This document shows positions 1-14,251 of a DNA stretch of 64,000 nucleotides, piece by piece. Source of the DNA: Pipra filicauda. Taxonomy: Eukaryota > Chordata > Aves > Passeriformes > Pipridae. Under the pieces are notes generated by a model. That model did no database searches and was not told the DNA's origin. It saw only the letters and a program-made list of their open reading frames with translations. The first letter of the stretch is position 1. Each line of letters starts with the position of its first letter. Made by a program: the position numbers and the translations under genes. The stretch is taken from NCBI RefSeq assembly GCF_003945595.2, contig NW_024104430.1:558001-622000 (forward strand), given 5' to 3'.

Positions 1-1074
1 AGAGTGCTCAGCTGTTATCTGCTATGGAGTGAGTTCATCTCAAACTAGAAGGAAGCAGCAATGGAGCCATTGTCCTTCATTGTCTGTGCTATATCACCTT
101 ACATTTTTGTGTAAAAAAAAAGACAAAATTGCTAGAACTTCAGGCAGTGTCTGATCTCTCCTAAAAATGACTTAAAACTTCTAGTCAATTATTTTCATGA
201 GTCATGAAAGGTGGGGGGGGTTGAGGGTTTTTCCATGATACATGAGCGGCAAAAGGAATTCTAGTGGTTGTTATTTCCCTCCAGCCCCTGAAGCACACTT
301 GAAGGAGGGTGTGGTCACACCCAGCACTGGTGTGAATGAGGTGGTTGAGACAATGTTTGTTCTCTTTGGCTTGATCTCCTATTTTTAACTAACTATATAA
401 TTCAATGTAATAATTCTAGCATGCCCCAAAGTATCTTTGAAGAGGGCACTTATCTCATAAACTTAATGCAATACTTACTATTAATTATTGTGGCACTATG
501 AGGTCCAAGCTCTGTTAAGCAAGACAGTTACAAAGATGAGCTAAACAAAGAAAGCTTCATCCTTGAGCATGAAATCCTACATCTTTTTACTGGTCTAAGG
601 GTATGCTGCCATACATTATGGTTTTCTTTAAGAGCTCTAACCCTGTGTTCTAGCAAGCAATATAAATAAATAGAATATAAACCAGCTTGCAGACTGAAGT
701 AATTCAGTTACACATTGTACTTCCTCAGAACTACTGAAAGTGCTTTTGGCATTACATGACAGATATAAATTTTATATATGCCCTTCCTCCTCACTGCAGT
801 TAAGAGTGATGACAGCACTCAAAGGATATTGTGAAATGCAAACATCTGCATACTGGTAGTTGTTTTTTGACTGTTGAAGCTTACGTTAAATTTTTAATTC
901 ACAGTTCTGCAAACTCAGTCTTCATCTCTCAATTTTAGCTAGTTTCTTCATCAAAGTGTGAAGGAACAAGATTCAGGATGGGAGAGGTTCCAGGCGTGGA
1001 GAAAAACATACAGCAATTGACAGGACTTTATGATACCGACTTTACAGTTCTTATGTGTTTATAAATATACACAT

Positions 1075-1410
1075 TGTATGTTTTCCCAGGATTTGTATTT
1101 CCCAGGCATGCCCGCTTCCCTGCTTCCCTCTCTGATAGGCTGAAGAAGCTGCAGAGAGGAGACAGTTACCATTTGCCCTTTCCTTCCCCAGTACCTCCCA
1201 CGTTCCTCCCCCTTTGCCTGTGTCCCTACCCCAATTTGTTCTCCCGTTTGTCCGTCTCATGCTCCACCCCATGTTCTAGCCCTTTCTCCACCTGAAACTC
1301 ATAAAACCCCTACTCCCCTCAATAAAGCATTCCATTTGCACCTCTACCTTGTCTCTGGACCTGCCTGTGCTGTGTCACAGCCCCACCCCACCTCTTGGAC
1401 CGTGGCATCA
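1075..1410 (+). repeat. Possible solo LTR or LTR fragment
   Basis: This block is richer in C than its flanks and is laid out like a U3-R-U5. There is a TG start near 1075, a CATAAAA TATA-like box at about 1301, then AATAAA at 1321-1326, followed by a CT/G-rich U5-like segment ending at about GGCATCA (1410). No convincing target-site duplication was found and I do not recognise the family with certainty. It could also be an unrelated pyrimidine-rich segment. Confidence 0.35.
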
Positions 1411-1865
1411 AAGTACTCTTTATAAGGTCCATGACAATAGTAATGGTAAGAGGAAAGACCAGGAAATGTTTTTTTATTGTATTCATGGCCCCTTCTTCTA
1501 TGCATTTTTTATGTTATTCTTCACAAGGCAAATAACCATGCGCAAATTCCCCATCTATTGCAATGGAAAACAAAATGGGTTACATAAATGATTTTCACCT
1601 GTAAAACAGGTTTGGTTTAGCATTCAGCAGTGGTTTGCATTGATCCTTGCTTCATACTGTAGTGCACTGCACACTCACAGACATTTACCTCAATCTCATC
1701 TAGTCATTAGTTAAGACATACTTTCTCTTACACTTCCAAAGAAGCCTCTAACTAGCTGTCATTCACCCTGAACATGTCCAGGCTTAAACTCTGTCTCTTT
1801 ACTGATACTGAGTCAGTATTCCTGAGGTCTTGGCACTTAGACTTTGTAGACATAAAAAGGTACCT

Positions 1866-1905
1866 GAAATTCAGTTAGGATTAGGGAAATTCAGTTAGGA
1901 TTAGA
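1866..1905 (+). repeat. 20-bp direct tandem duplication
   Basis: The unit GAAATTCAGTTAGGATTAGG is followed directly by a second copy differing only at the last base. It is a local duplication in otherwise unique DNA. Confidence 0.85.
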
Positions 1906-4900
1906 GAAACCACATTCAAAAGGAAGTTGGGCCAGGCAGATGGACTTGCTAAACAATTTTTCTTTCATCCAGATCTTCACCTCCACTTCAAAAGGTTTTC
2001 CTGTCCTCCTGAATCTCATGTCTATCTAGCTTTAACTTCAGAACTTTTGATTACTACTTTCTTCTCACCAATCTAACATAAAAAGACCAAAAAGTTAAAT
2101 GCAAAAAAGGTTATCTGCTTCCACAACCATGTCCCCAAGAACAGATCAAAATTTTTTGGAGGAGCAATAAGATGCCCCTATACAGACATATTACACAGCT
2201 GTACAGATCACTGCATAACCAAGAATGCAGACAGTCTAAGCCTTCCTAAAGGTCCTGATCTACCTGGCTGAGACACAATGTGTTCTCATACACCTTTTGC
2301 AAATATGTAGCAACTGAAATACAAAATCTAACAATGCAGAGTGGTAAGGATATATCTGAGGTCAATTTAGTCCACAAAGTGAACAAATTGCTTGAAATTG
2401 GTTAGGAAAGACCAAGTATAATTGTCATGGGAACTGTTCTTTTGTGTCCAGGCAGAGACTGCATTGACAGGCTCAGCCAGCCTCTGAGGTTCACATGTTA
2501 ATGAGGTAGAAACCTTCTGCTGACTCTTCCATACCACAGCAATAACAGAGATTTATCAAGTTTGACACGTAGACATTTGCCAACATCTTAAGTTTGAAAA
2601 ATATCCACTAATGGAATAATCCTTTGCAGCATTCAAATAATTTATACTTAATTTTCTTAATTAAAAGATAAAAATGTATACTTTTTTTCACATTTAAGCT
2701 GTGTTAAAGAGAGTAATATGTTAATTTTTTCATATTGTCTGTCTTTAAAATACAAACATTTCTCAAGGTTACTTACAATGGATTAAATGCTTTGAAAGAT
2801 GTGTACTCAAAAATATTTTGTGAAATACAAGTGGTACATTCACTTTTCTTTAGTTCAACCTGCTAGTTGCTAAACATTCAAATATACTTCTCAGAACCTG
2901 GTTCAAGGTTGTTGTTTTGGTTTGGTGTGGGTTTTTTTCACACATCAGTATGTCATCACTATTTAAAAGCACTGGCAGATATTCAAACACTTCCTATCTG
3001 GAGACCTCAAATACTTTGGCACATAAAAGGGATAAGAAAAAGAGGCCTTTGATAATGATCAGGTCAGGAGCTACAGTCTTTGCATAATCTATTTACTATC
3101 AGGTTTCAAAATCCAGTTAAAGCATTTCTCAGCACCTTTTTCTTGATTATTATAGCCTCTCTGTGACTAGCAGCATGGTTTTCTAAGCCAGCTTTTTGCT
3201 GCCTGCTGTTTGGAGCTACTTGGCATTCTTGAGATCACCAGAATTTCTAAATGATCAAACCGCTTTACTAGAGCAGAGTTGAATGAACTGAAGCATATGA
3301 GCAAACAACATGTATTCTTGTACAATTTTTTTGCAACTCCCAGTTGCTTTTCCATCCACTGACTGATTATGTTTCCACTGACCGTGAAACTGAACCGAGG
3401 CATTAATCTCAGTACTTACTCTTGTGTTAAGATAAGCCTATTAATACACTTTGCAAGATTTTCAGGATAAACCTGAAAACTGTCAAAGTATGATATTCAA
3501 TAGAATAATGTTAGTTGTAATAAAAACCTGTAAATGTTGCTAATTTTGATGAATTCAAATATCATAATCCAAATATTTCAAGTATCATAATCCATTTTTC
3601 ATAATGGATTTAATTTCATTATAATCCCTATTTCAAGTCTCTTATTTTCTAAAGAATGCATCAGATCACTAACCTTCTTTTCCAGACTCAAAAGAAAAAA
3701 ATAGAGAACGAAAATCAAAATAACGTATGAAGTCCCAAAGATTTCCTTCAAAGTTTAAAAGTGACCATTGCAAACAGGACTCCAAACAGAATTCTATATG
3801 CTTTCTGTATTTGTTTAAAAAAAAAAGGAAAAAAAGTCAGCTATTCAAACCCTCGGTTTCAGCACAACACAATAGTTACACTTTCTTGTCTCTGTCATTT
3901 GCTTGATTCTAGCTTTGTTGTTCTTATGCTGACCAGCTCTGTTAGGATAAATTCTTCCAAATGATATTTGGGGTTTTTTTTAGCAAATTCCAAGCTTTAG
4001 GGCAAAACTTCCCTCTCACAGCATAATTCAAACCATCTTCACTTCTGTGAAACGTATACTTGTCCTCATACTTGTGCATAAGCTCATGCCTTCACGGCAT
4101 ACTTACAAATAGTCCTCACTCATGAAACAGATTTCCTCTGGAAAACAAAAAATAAGTTTTGTTTATCCCAGACTTTCTTCTAAGTTGCTTTTTGAAAACT
4201 GACCTGAACACTCATGAGCTACAGTTGTTTCTGAATCATAAAGATGTATAGTCTTAGAGCCTCTGGCTACAGCTGAAAATTGGTTTTAGTAGCAATTGCA
4301 CTGCCTTTCAGAGTCAAAACATCATTGTCAGCTATAAATACTACAAGCAATCCACCACTCAGTTGTATAGAACTAGCAATATCATCCTCTATAGGTGAAA
4401 CTCATAACTTAAAGCTTCTATATAATACTTATGAATCAAAATTCAGTTTGAGGATCAGGTTTTGAGAAAGCAGACAATAAAATCGTGATATTGTATAGAG
4501 CACATGATGTGGATATATATATATATTAAAAAAGCATTTTTTTCGCTTCTAAGTTAGGTATGCTGCATAAAACAGAGAGGGAAATGCTACAGCAAACCCC
4601 ATTTTCATATAAACAACTTAAAAACTACATACTGTAGGCAGGAATTGCATTTTCCTGTAATAAAATTTAACCATGTCTAGGACAAAAAAGTAACAGCTGA
4701 TCAAAACCAAACAGCAATGTAGTTGCAACAAATCCCCATTTGCTAGGCTGAAGGTTGGGATAGTTTAAGAGAAGAAGTAGTGAAGTCAAGAAAGTGCATG
4801 GAAGTGCCTCCATGACCAGCTGTAGGAAAAAGTGGACCCTCCTCCTGGTGGGACTACAGGAATTGCAGTTCTAAGACACTGTGGACATAAGAGTCCTAAT

Positions 4901-6043
4901 TTCAATGTTTCCCAGAGCGTTCTAGAACTGGAGAACAGTGCATTTAAAAGAAACTCCAGAGTGTGTTGATAAACCATTTTTAGAGAATAAGTAATTCTTT
5001 GCTTAGGTAGATTTATTTACTCACAACGTCTTGTTTAATATTTCTGCCTCATACTTTTGTTGTGCTAAAGTCAAAATCTTCATTATACTATTTATACTCT
5101 GCTGTTCCCTCTCTCTAACTTTGTGCATATGTATGAGGGTACTACTTTAGCAGCTCCACCAAACAACTTATTAGCAGTGCTGGCTATTGCAACATAAAAA
5201 AGTATTTGGAGCTTGGAATTGGGTAGGCATAGGAGGGGCACTTTGCCTGTTTAAAAAAAAAAATAAAGAAAGAAAAAGGTGTGAATCAATAAAAATCTTC
5301 AAAAATGACAATTCTATTAAAAAAAAAAAAAGAAGAGCTACAGTAGAGAATTTAAATGGGAGTCATCAACTGCACAGTAGGTTAAGACATTGTTGAGCCC
5401 AGACTAAAATGCTTTGCTGGCTAAGTAGTTTTGCTGTCAAGGATAAGAACTAATGCTTAGGTAACTATAATGAGATTCAGTCTCCCTTCACCACCGAACA
5501 GGACCATACAGATGGAAAAGAGCCACAGACTGAAAAGCTGCTTGTATGACATCCTGTGGCATTAAAGAGAGTCCAGATAATATAATTAAGTTAATGTTGA
5601 AGACTTTATGGAGTTTGAAGACTCTACTCTTTTCACGAAGCATGTGAGGTGATTGAGAATATTGCTTCTATGATATAATACCTTTTAAAAATTAATGTAC
5701 AACAGACAGGTAACAGGTTATACATGAAAAATTAACACACATTTGGGAATGACAAAATTATCTTAAGGATGACTAATATTTCCTATTATTAAAAGGGTCA
5801 CCCTTTCTTTATTGCACCAGTGCTAATTCTAAGTGCTAAATTATCATGATCTTTATTGGGGTTTTATGATCTTGTTGACTTTTAATGTTGTTACTGCACC
5901 ATGATTTCTAACTTCCCCCTCTACTATGAATGGTAGAAACCTATTTTGCTTTAAAATGTCAGTCTTGAAGAGGAGTAAGTGAGTCTCAGAAATGTTTGCA
6001 TTAGAGTACCACGTCTATGGGACCATAAAATATCTCCTTAATA

Positions 6044-6235
6044 TCACAGAATCACAGAATATGCTAAGTTGAAAAGGACTCATAAGGATCATCAAGTCCA
6101 ACTAGCCCTGCACAGGACCATCCCCAAGAGTCACACCATGTCCCTGAGAGTACCATCCAAACGCTTCTTGAACTCTGTCAGGCTTGGTGCTGTGACCACT
6201 TCCCTGGGGAGCCTGTTCCATTGCCCAATGGAACT
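6044..6235 (-). mobile_element. CR1 retrotransposon, 3' end fragment
   Basis: It starts with TCACAGAATCACAGAAT, the reverse complement of the CR1 3' terminal repeat. The following sequence runs AAGTCCAACTAGCCCTGCACAGGACCATCC and on to CTGGGGAGCCTGTTCCA, typical of the CR1 3' UTR and end of ORF2 read on the opposite strand. The copy is heavily 5' truncated and loses similarity near the CCCAATGG at about 6225. It is on the same strand as STS. Confidence 0.9.
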
Positions 6236-9200
6236 GTGAACTGCATCTGAAAAATTATTTTCAATAAAATTGAGGGTAAAAATTTGAATAAATGTGAAAA
6301 ATGTCACATCTGTAAGAACTTATTCTATACTACTTCACCGAATTTGCATTTCTACGAGGAAGTCATTGAAAGAACTATAATAACAAATTACTAGTGAAAT
6401 GTAGTTGTTTTCAGTTTCAAAAATTGTTCATACAAATCCATCTACAAAATTTCCCTACTAAGAACAACAAAACAAGAAACAAATTATAGAAAGCTGTTTG
6501 GTTTTTTTGTTGTGGGGGTTTATCCCCCTACTTTCAGTTTTAGGAAACTATGGATGTCTTAACAAAAGATACTTGAACAATGCAATGCATTATGTGTCCT
6601 CTGATACTTTGAGACCACAAAAAAAGCTCTGAAAGCAACAGAAAGCTCACTGTTTGTACTGCAGTGTGAGCTTTTCTCAGGCTGAGAACAATTACACTGA
6701 TAATTGAGTATTTCTGGTCGTGTTGTCTGTCTAAAGTACTGATAAGAACTTTCATTCAGAAGCAACTACACATCATCCACAGATCAACATATGGCCTCCA
6801 GCATAATATTGTCCAAGTGCACCTACCCTCAGACCATTCACTGTTTTCTTCTACAATTACTTCTGCCTTTCATGGCATGGTCTTTTATGGCACACCGAGA
6901 AGTCACCTTGCTCTTGACAGTCAAGTTTCCAGGGAATTTCTCAATAAACAAATACTTTGCTTTATTTTCTAGGAGTAATAATATGATGTTAGAAGCGGTG
7001 GCACACCGAATAGTCTATGTGGGTTGTGCATGTATTAACTACTTCCCTTGAAGAACATTGCCTAAGACACCATATGCCATTTGAATCTGATTTTAAAATA
7101 AGGATGAATCAGCGCTATGTTCTGAATGTAACATGCAAAATGCTGCAGGCTCAAATCCAGCACTGAACTAAAGATATTTTTGGAAGTGTAATGCTCCAGA
7201 TACTGTTAAAGACCCACTTTTTATGTTACTTGGTAAGCTGAAATTAATTTTTGAAAGTTGCAGTGCATTTTTATCTATTCTTTCATGTAGTTGTTGTTAT
7301 TTACATTTGTTTTGACTACTGCTAACTTTATAAATATATTTAAAAATATTAGACAGTTGTTCTAACTCAGATACCTTTTTCTATTTAAGTGTTAGCTCTT
7401 AAAATTTTTCTTTTGTACATGTCACAAGTGCATGACACAATATCAGACAGCAAGCCATTAAAACTGAAGTTTAAATAATACTGAATTATCTGCTTTAAAT
7501 GCCTTTGCCTTTATATGATCACTGAAACCTGTCAACCTCTCCCTGTTCACTAAAAACATTACTAATTTAGCTCAGGAAATCTTGAATTCAAGACCAATAT
7601 GTTAAGGTTGCTATTTTTATATGAAGAAAAAGCAGTATGATATGATCACTGAAAGTCTGTGTGTAAAATGTCAATGAATGTCATATGACATTCACCACGG
7701 TCTTTCACTGGGGGAATGGCTCTCTAAGACAAAAGTGTTCCTATATCAATTTTACTACAAAAAAGTTTATTATTTCTAGCTAGAAATCTAAAATTTTTGT
7801 GACAATAGCAAAATTTTACTGCTTCAAATATTTACCCGTTCTGTCTTATCCTTTCTCATTTGTTATTTTCTGAGAAAAGATATGAGATTGGTATGATAAG
7901 ATCTGATAAAAAAGATATTCCTTTGTAAGAAAACAAAATGTTTCCTTGACAACAGTTACAGTCACATGGTAGTATCTGTTCCTTTGAAGATGTGCAAAAG
8001 AAGAAAGTTCTGGATCAAGCCTCTATTAAATTTACCTTCCTTTGTCCTGTTAAGCAATGAAAGGAACTATAACTGTTGGTATTCTCAGGGTCAATGTGAG
8101 TCTTTACTAATCTGTAACAACATAATCCAAGTCCTTTGTTCCCCAGAGAGAAGGCAAATAAACTGTAAATGGAAAAAGCTCCTCAGGGAAGCAAGCAAAA
8201 AGAATAGAAAAAAACTAGACAAGGGTTCTGCCAAAGGGTCTACTGTGTATGACAAGCACATCCCACAGTTTACATATGAAGATACCATAGCATTCATTCA
8301 CCATCACACTGAAAAAATGCTCTCCTATTACTAAGGAAGTAATGAAAAAAAGGCTTATGAGGCTTTAAAGAATGTATGAATTGAAATTTCTTGTTTATAT
8401 TAAGTAAAAGCAATATTAGGAGACATCTTTAAAATAACAAGTACTTAGAGATATTCCTAATACTTTCTACTTCAGGGAAAACAGAACTGTTAATTTATTT
8501 TGTGGATGTTTGGATGATTGTATTTCTTAGATGCACTAAGAGAACTGAACAACTGGCATTTTCAAAGAGAAGTGTATTGACACCACTTACACTCCAAAAT
8601 CTCTATCATATACAAATTAATGCATTTCTGTTTGCTAGAGACAACCACTAGATTCACTTACTCTCACAATGAGAACTTGAATGTAGAAAAAACATTTCAA
8701 CCTGGTTCTATGGAGCTTCATAGAGGTTTTCCAGCTTTTGCTACCTTTCTAAACTCCAACTCCGGCACTTTCCCTCTCAGTACAATATTTTCTCACAAGC
8801 CAGTGTTCTTTAAGCAAATGAATTCACTTTACAGTTTTAACTATTAACACTCAACGTGATATTACAAAAAAGATAAGCTTAGAATGGCATTGTAAATAAT
8901 GCAAGCCTCCTAATTAATAAGGTAACCTTTATTTACCCTTAAGGCATGCATAACATAGTGCTTTTGAGAGGTAAGGAAAAGTGCAAGATAATCCTCCTAT
9001 TTCATTTCTTCAGAAACAGGCCTTATTTTAACTCAATTTCACAAGAAAGGTTGTACCTGTCCAAACCAGCAGTTGCTATAAAATAGTCATTCTGAGCAGA
9101 TTTTTCATGCTTTGTACTCTGTTTATTATCACTCCAATGCCTTTAGTCAAACTAAATCTGGAGGAACCTTTAAAAAAACCCAAAACGCTATTCTGTAAAT

Positions 9201-12200
9201 TTATCCTACATATCCAGTGTGAAAACTACAAAACAAAATATTCCTCTCTCATTCTCTTTTTGTTTGTGTTTAACTTGTAACAGCTGAAAATGTAGAAAAG
9301 GCTAAATGGGAGACTGGGAAAAGCCTGTAACCTCTAGCCAAAGAACAAAATGTGTCTCATGAAATACTCATGATGCTGGAGAACATTGTGACAGCCAGGA
9401 ATAGCATGGCTATGAATTCTGTGATAATACAGAAAGAATTTGATTGAACTATTTTCAATAAATGCAGCAGATCACAACGTACAAGAAACTCAGTATAAAC
9501 ACCAATTGAAATGTGTCCTGTTTGGTAAGTGAGGCAAAGCAGGAAATTTCTATATAATGTTTTTTAGTGAACTGCTACTGTCTTTAAAAGTCATTATATT
9601 TGCATGATAAGCTAGTTTGACTCTATGGTCTAGTGTGCTTCAATTTAACTTGCCACAGCACATCTCTTTTTCTTTTATTTACTGAATGACATTTTTCACT
9701 GAATAATGAAATATATTTTGAATTAGAAAAGGTGAAGTCCTGCTAGTAAAATCACTCTAGCATTTATCAAAAACATTAGTATATTTTTATTAGTAGTACC
9801 AAAATACTATGAAGATCATGATTTCTTTTTAATGCGGACTGTATTACATTATATTTCTGAGTTTATTACACAGTATTATAATATATTTCCTCCTTATCAA
9901 ATCAAAATTTTGCACACAATCATAGCAGTCTGAAAGATGCAGTAGTTCCATTCAACTGTAGATTTGCTCTGTATCTGATTAATTCTCCACTTATAATTAA
10001 GTTGTCATAGCAATGCATTTTTATTAGCACTGATTCATATGCCAGTAATGTTCTGGAGACAGAGCTCTTGATAGTTTTTTAATATTCAGAAATGCTAAAT
10101 TATAAAATTAGCAAATACACAAGAACTGGTCAACTTGCTTGAGCAGAAGAACATGTGATCTAACTTAAAACAGGCCAAAGCATAATCTGGCATACACCAC
10201 AGAATGGTGGCTCAGCTCAAGAAAATAAAGGCATATCCTATATCTGTTTAGTTTTCATATTGAAAAGGCCTAATGATAAAAAAATTACTCAATTATTTAA
10301 AAAAGATTAGGTGATTACATCTTACTAGGCAGAAAGAAAATTTAGTGTTTTTTTCTAAAGTTGCTCCCTTCATATATTGGTACCTATATGATACACTAGG
10401 CAGCTGCAGAGAATAATTATTGTTAATGGGAAATGGCTGTACTTTGTTGATGCTGTTTTAGCACGTCTTTCTCTATATATTTTTAACAGATAACTTAAAT
10501 CACACATATTTATAAGGTTTCAAAATAATAGGAAATCATCCTCTGAGGACTAGGACTGTTTTTTCAAGGCACTTATAGCAAGTTTCCACATGCATGAATC
10601 TGCGAGAATGAGACAAGAATCATGAGCAAAGAATATTGCCTGATATTTCATTCATTTTTTTAATTCAGAATGTGAAGAACAATGTGCATTATGTTCTAGC
10701 ATCAGGTAAATTGTGAGTCAAAGAGAGATGAAGAAAAAAAGAGTGTTAACTTATTTCTGTGGCTGAGAAAGGAGGAAAATAGAAAAAAGAGACATTATTT
10801 TCCTCATGTCTCTGTAGAAAGCACAAGGCTTAAATTCTGAAAATGTTGGTTGAAAAAAGCATTGTGTGGCACATATCCTCTAAATGTTCCTTCAAAGGGC
10901 TGATGAAGGGGAAATTATACTGTGAATGTAATAACTGACCTAACTAATATATCTTAATGAAGATGTGTATTGATTTGGTTATGAGGAATGCTTAGCCTCT
11001 AAATATATAAATGCAAAATGGTAATTGTTGTTCACTCTGAAGTTTCTGACCTTCCCTGAATGATGTGAGAAACACATCTGCTTAAGTCAGACTCTGGAAG
11101 CTTGCAAGCAAGGAAAAGGTGTGCAACTACTAGAAATTTAACATACACTAAATTTTAACATAAGAGTCAAAAATTAAACCAAAAAAAGGGGTTTCAGACT
11201 GAATCACAGTTGAAATCTAACAATGGCAAAGATAAAATTACTAAGGGAACTGTGGAGTGATGGAGGAAAAAAGAGACTAAATAGCTTAGCAGAACTTTTG
11301 CTTCCCTCTCAATTCTTGGTATATGCATTTTTCCTTAGTATCACTGTCATTGGCAAGGAGCAACTAAATGAAGAGAGATTCTACAGTCATTTCTGGATAC
11401 TGGAAAATGCATAAGCTCATGGAGGAATATGGTTTTATTTAGGTGACAGAGCATATTAGACATGGAATATATGTAGAGTGGGAAACAGTGCTCAGTATAC
11501 AACCAAACCCTGAAGACTTACAGTCTTTCAAGTGATAATAGTAGCAGGCTGAGGTTAAGTGAAAGTTGCACCATTTTACAGCTTTCTAGTCTGTTTTTAA
11601 TGAACATGACCTTATTCACTTTCTTGGATGTATTCCTAAATATAAGGTACGAACTGTCACTATAGGATACTTCTAATTTAGTTCTTTGCTACTAGACAAA
11701 AGCTCTGAACATTTTTGAATCAAATGTTCAAAATAATTGCTTCTCCAGCAGAAAAAAAACAACCCAAACCATTGCACTATATTTTTTACTTGTATTAATT
11801 TTCACATACTAAAATATCACTCAATAGTAGCAGAAATAGCAACTATGGACGGACTCTGAGATAAGCTGTAAAGAGTGAGCTATGGTGGGAGGCTATAAGA
11901 CAATAACACTAACTAATAATTAATAATATAATGCACTTTGAAATTATTAGTTGCACCATATAGAGCTGCTGACATATCAGAAGAAAAACCAACCATACTT
12001 GTTTTTCCACAGGAGTACCCAATAACAAAGCAGATAGCATCAGGTGCCTACAGCTGCAGTGCCAGCATATTTATCTCTCTTAGACAATAACAAGTAGTGG
12101 AGACATAAACAGGGGTGAGACTTAACCTGACTTCAACAAATATCTTTACAAATCTGATTGCATTGCCTACATAGAAAAGGCATTTTTGAAGATCTAAGAT

Positions 12201-12354
12201 TGGACAAGTAAGAAAGAAGAAGGTGTTAAATCCTCAGAGAGGATAACTACAAAAGATAGTAGAGAGAAATACCTGGCTATTGTCTACTCTCACTGTAGTA
12301 TTGCCTGCTCTCAATGTAGGCTGACAAGGTAGCATAACAAAACCCCTTTGTGCT

Positions 12355-12942
12355 TGTTTTGGCTGGAATAGAGTTTATTCTCTTCACTGATGATGAGCTA
12401 GTATGGGCTATGTTTTGGATTTGTGCTGAAAATGGTGTTGATAACACAGGGATGTTTTAGTTATTACTGAGTATCACTTGCAGAGAGCCAAGGCCTTTCT
12501 GCCTCTCACCCCACCCCACCAGTGAGCAGGCTGGGGGTGCACAAGGAGCGGGGAGGAGACACAGGTGAGACAGTTGATCCCAACTGACCCAAGGGATATT
12601 CCACACCATATGGCATCATGTTCAGCATATAAAGCTGGGGGAAGAAGAAGGAAGAGGGAGACATTCAGAGTGATGGCATTTGTTTTCCACTTTCCATAAG
12701 TCACCAATATGTGTGATTGAGCCCAGTTTTTCCGGAGATGGCTGAACATCTGCCTGCCAATGGGAAATAGTGAATGAACTCCTTGTTTTGCTTTGCTGAC
12801 ATGTGTTGCTTTTGCTTTACCTATTAAACTTTATCTCAACCCACAAGTCTTCTCACTTCTACCCTTCCAATTCTCTCCCCCATGTCACCAGGTTAGAGTG
12901 GCTGTGTGGGGCTTAGTTGCCATCTGGAATTAAGCCATAACA
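12355..12942 (+). mobile_element. Solo LTR of an avian ERVL-type endogenous retrovirus
   Basis: The block runs from TGTTTTGGCTGGAATAGAGT to AAGCCATAACA, which I recognise as a widespread bird LTR, normally ending in GGTTAAACCACGACA-like sequence. Inside are a TATAAA box (12628-12633), a GGGGGAAGAAGAAGGAAG purine tract, an ATTAAA polyadenylation signal (12823-12828), and the U5 end with GTGTGGGGCTTAGTTGCC. No internal retroviral genes flank it, so it is a solo LTR. The expected 5-bp target duplication is not visible (GTGCT left, ACCTT right), which suggests age or a shifted boundary. It lies antisense to STS. Confidence 0.88.
12628..12633 (+). promoter_or_regulatory. TATA box of the solo LTR
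   Basis: TATAAA preceded by a CCATATGG CArG-like palindrome at about 12606-12613, in the U3 region of the LTR. It would drive transcription on the plus strand, antisense to STS. Function is inferred from position only. Confidence 0.5.
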
Positions 12943-14251
12943 ACCTTCTACAAACATCAGCCCAATGTTAAGAAAATGTTATTGCCAGGTTCTGAGTGGG
13001 CTTTGTCCTTTGAATGCCTTGGTGAAAGGAAGAATAACAATCTACACTGTTACTCATCAGATAAATACAATAGACTAGTCCCCCATTGTTACTCCCACTC
13101 ATTTCCCACCACATTCCCCTTCAGTGAATAATAAAGCTGACCCTTTCCTCAGACAAGGGATAGGTCATCTTGCAAAGGTGTATGTTTGACAAAAAATGCC
13201 TCTCTGCCTGCCAAAAGCTCTGTCTACTTCTCTCATAATGACTCAGAATAATTTTATCCAACATCATACACAAAAGAGTACTAGATCTGATTGCTCGGTT
13301 CTGCCTTATGATTATTTATCAAATGCAAGACATATAGGCAAAGTACTGGTAAATAAACGTGACATGTAATATTTTCCCTTTTCCTAGTTTTAAGTCCAAG
13401 ACAGGTAGAAAGTCAGCCCACAGATGACCAAGAAGACAACGTTTCCAACTCACTTTAAGTTTGCACATTAACTATTAAACAAATCCTTTCCCAAAGTACT
13501 TAAATAAAAAAAACCTGATGCCAAAGCTTGTCTTGGATCATCATTTTGAAGCTGTAACACAAGTCGTCACTTTGAGTGTCAACTGAGATGGGACAAATGT
13601 GTGTTTAACTTCATTCAGCACAGAGATTTTTATAGAAAAGGAAATAAGCTTTGGTTAATGTGGAAGGTGCTACTAGAAACAGTGAGCTGTAAGTGAAAAA
13701 GGAGCAAAACAGTGCGAAATGCTTTTTTCCTTGGCCTACAAAATAAAATTATGTCATTCATAAAAAAGATGAAAAAGGACCTTATAATACTATATTCATT
13801 TATTGGATAATTATGACTTTGACTCAGTGATTCTTCTATACTTTGCTATCTGAATAATAAAAACAGCCAGACTGACATCATACTTGTGCTGTTATTCAGC
13901 AAGCCATTCCATTACCTGTATATTTTTAGGACAGTGTAAGAATTAACCTTGACTACTTCATTCTGTAACACAGACTCTCTCAGGAAGGTTTTGAAAAAGG
14001 AAATTTTCTGATACCACAGATCTCAGTGTTGCAATGATATGTAACATTAATGTATAGCAACAAACTAATGTCAAACAGTGAAATGGTGAATAGGTACATT
14101 GTAGCAAAGAGAAAAGTGAAAGAGAAGGAAAAAGCCTAGATATTTTAAACAATTTTTTGTTACTATAGCCCAAGGCTTCCTCTTGATTCTTTTCAAGCGG
14201 CAATAAAAATAATATTAAATATTTAAAATGTGAACAGGTAAGTTTACTTAC

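Larger units (their letters stand above)
1..14251. other. Intron or 3' flank of STS, mostly unique AT-rich DNA
   Basis: No coding exon was found here. If the last STS exon lies to the left, this is part of an intron of at least 14.2 kb. Recognisable contents are an LTR-like block (1075-1410), a 20-bp direct duplication (1866-1905), a CR1 3' end (6044-6235) and an ERVL-type solo LTR (12355-12942). The remainder shows only short A- or T-runs and a small (TA)n at about 4512-4527. The open frame at 7966-8334 (122 codons) has no recognisable domain and a composition like its surroundings. Confidence 0.7.

Noticed and set aside
7966..8334. 122-codon plus-strand open frame
   Set aside because: No recognisable motif; length is compatible with chance in AT-rich intron DNA. 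Kept only as a weak possibility of an unrecognised exon.
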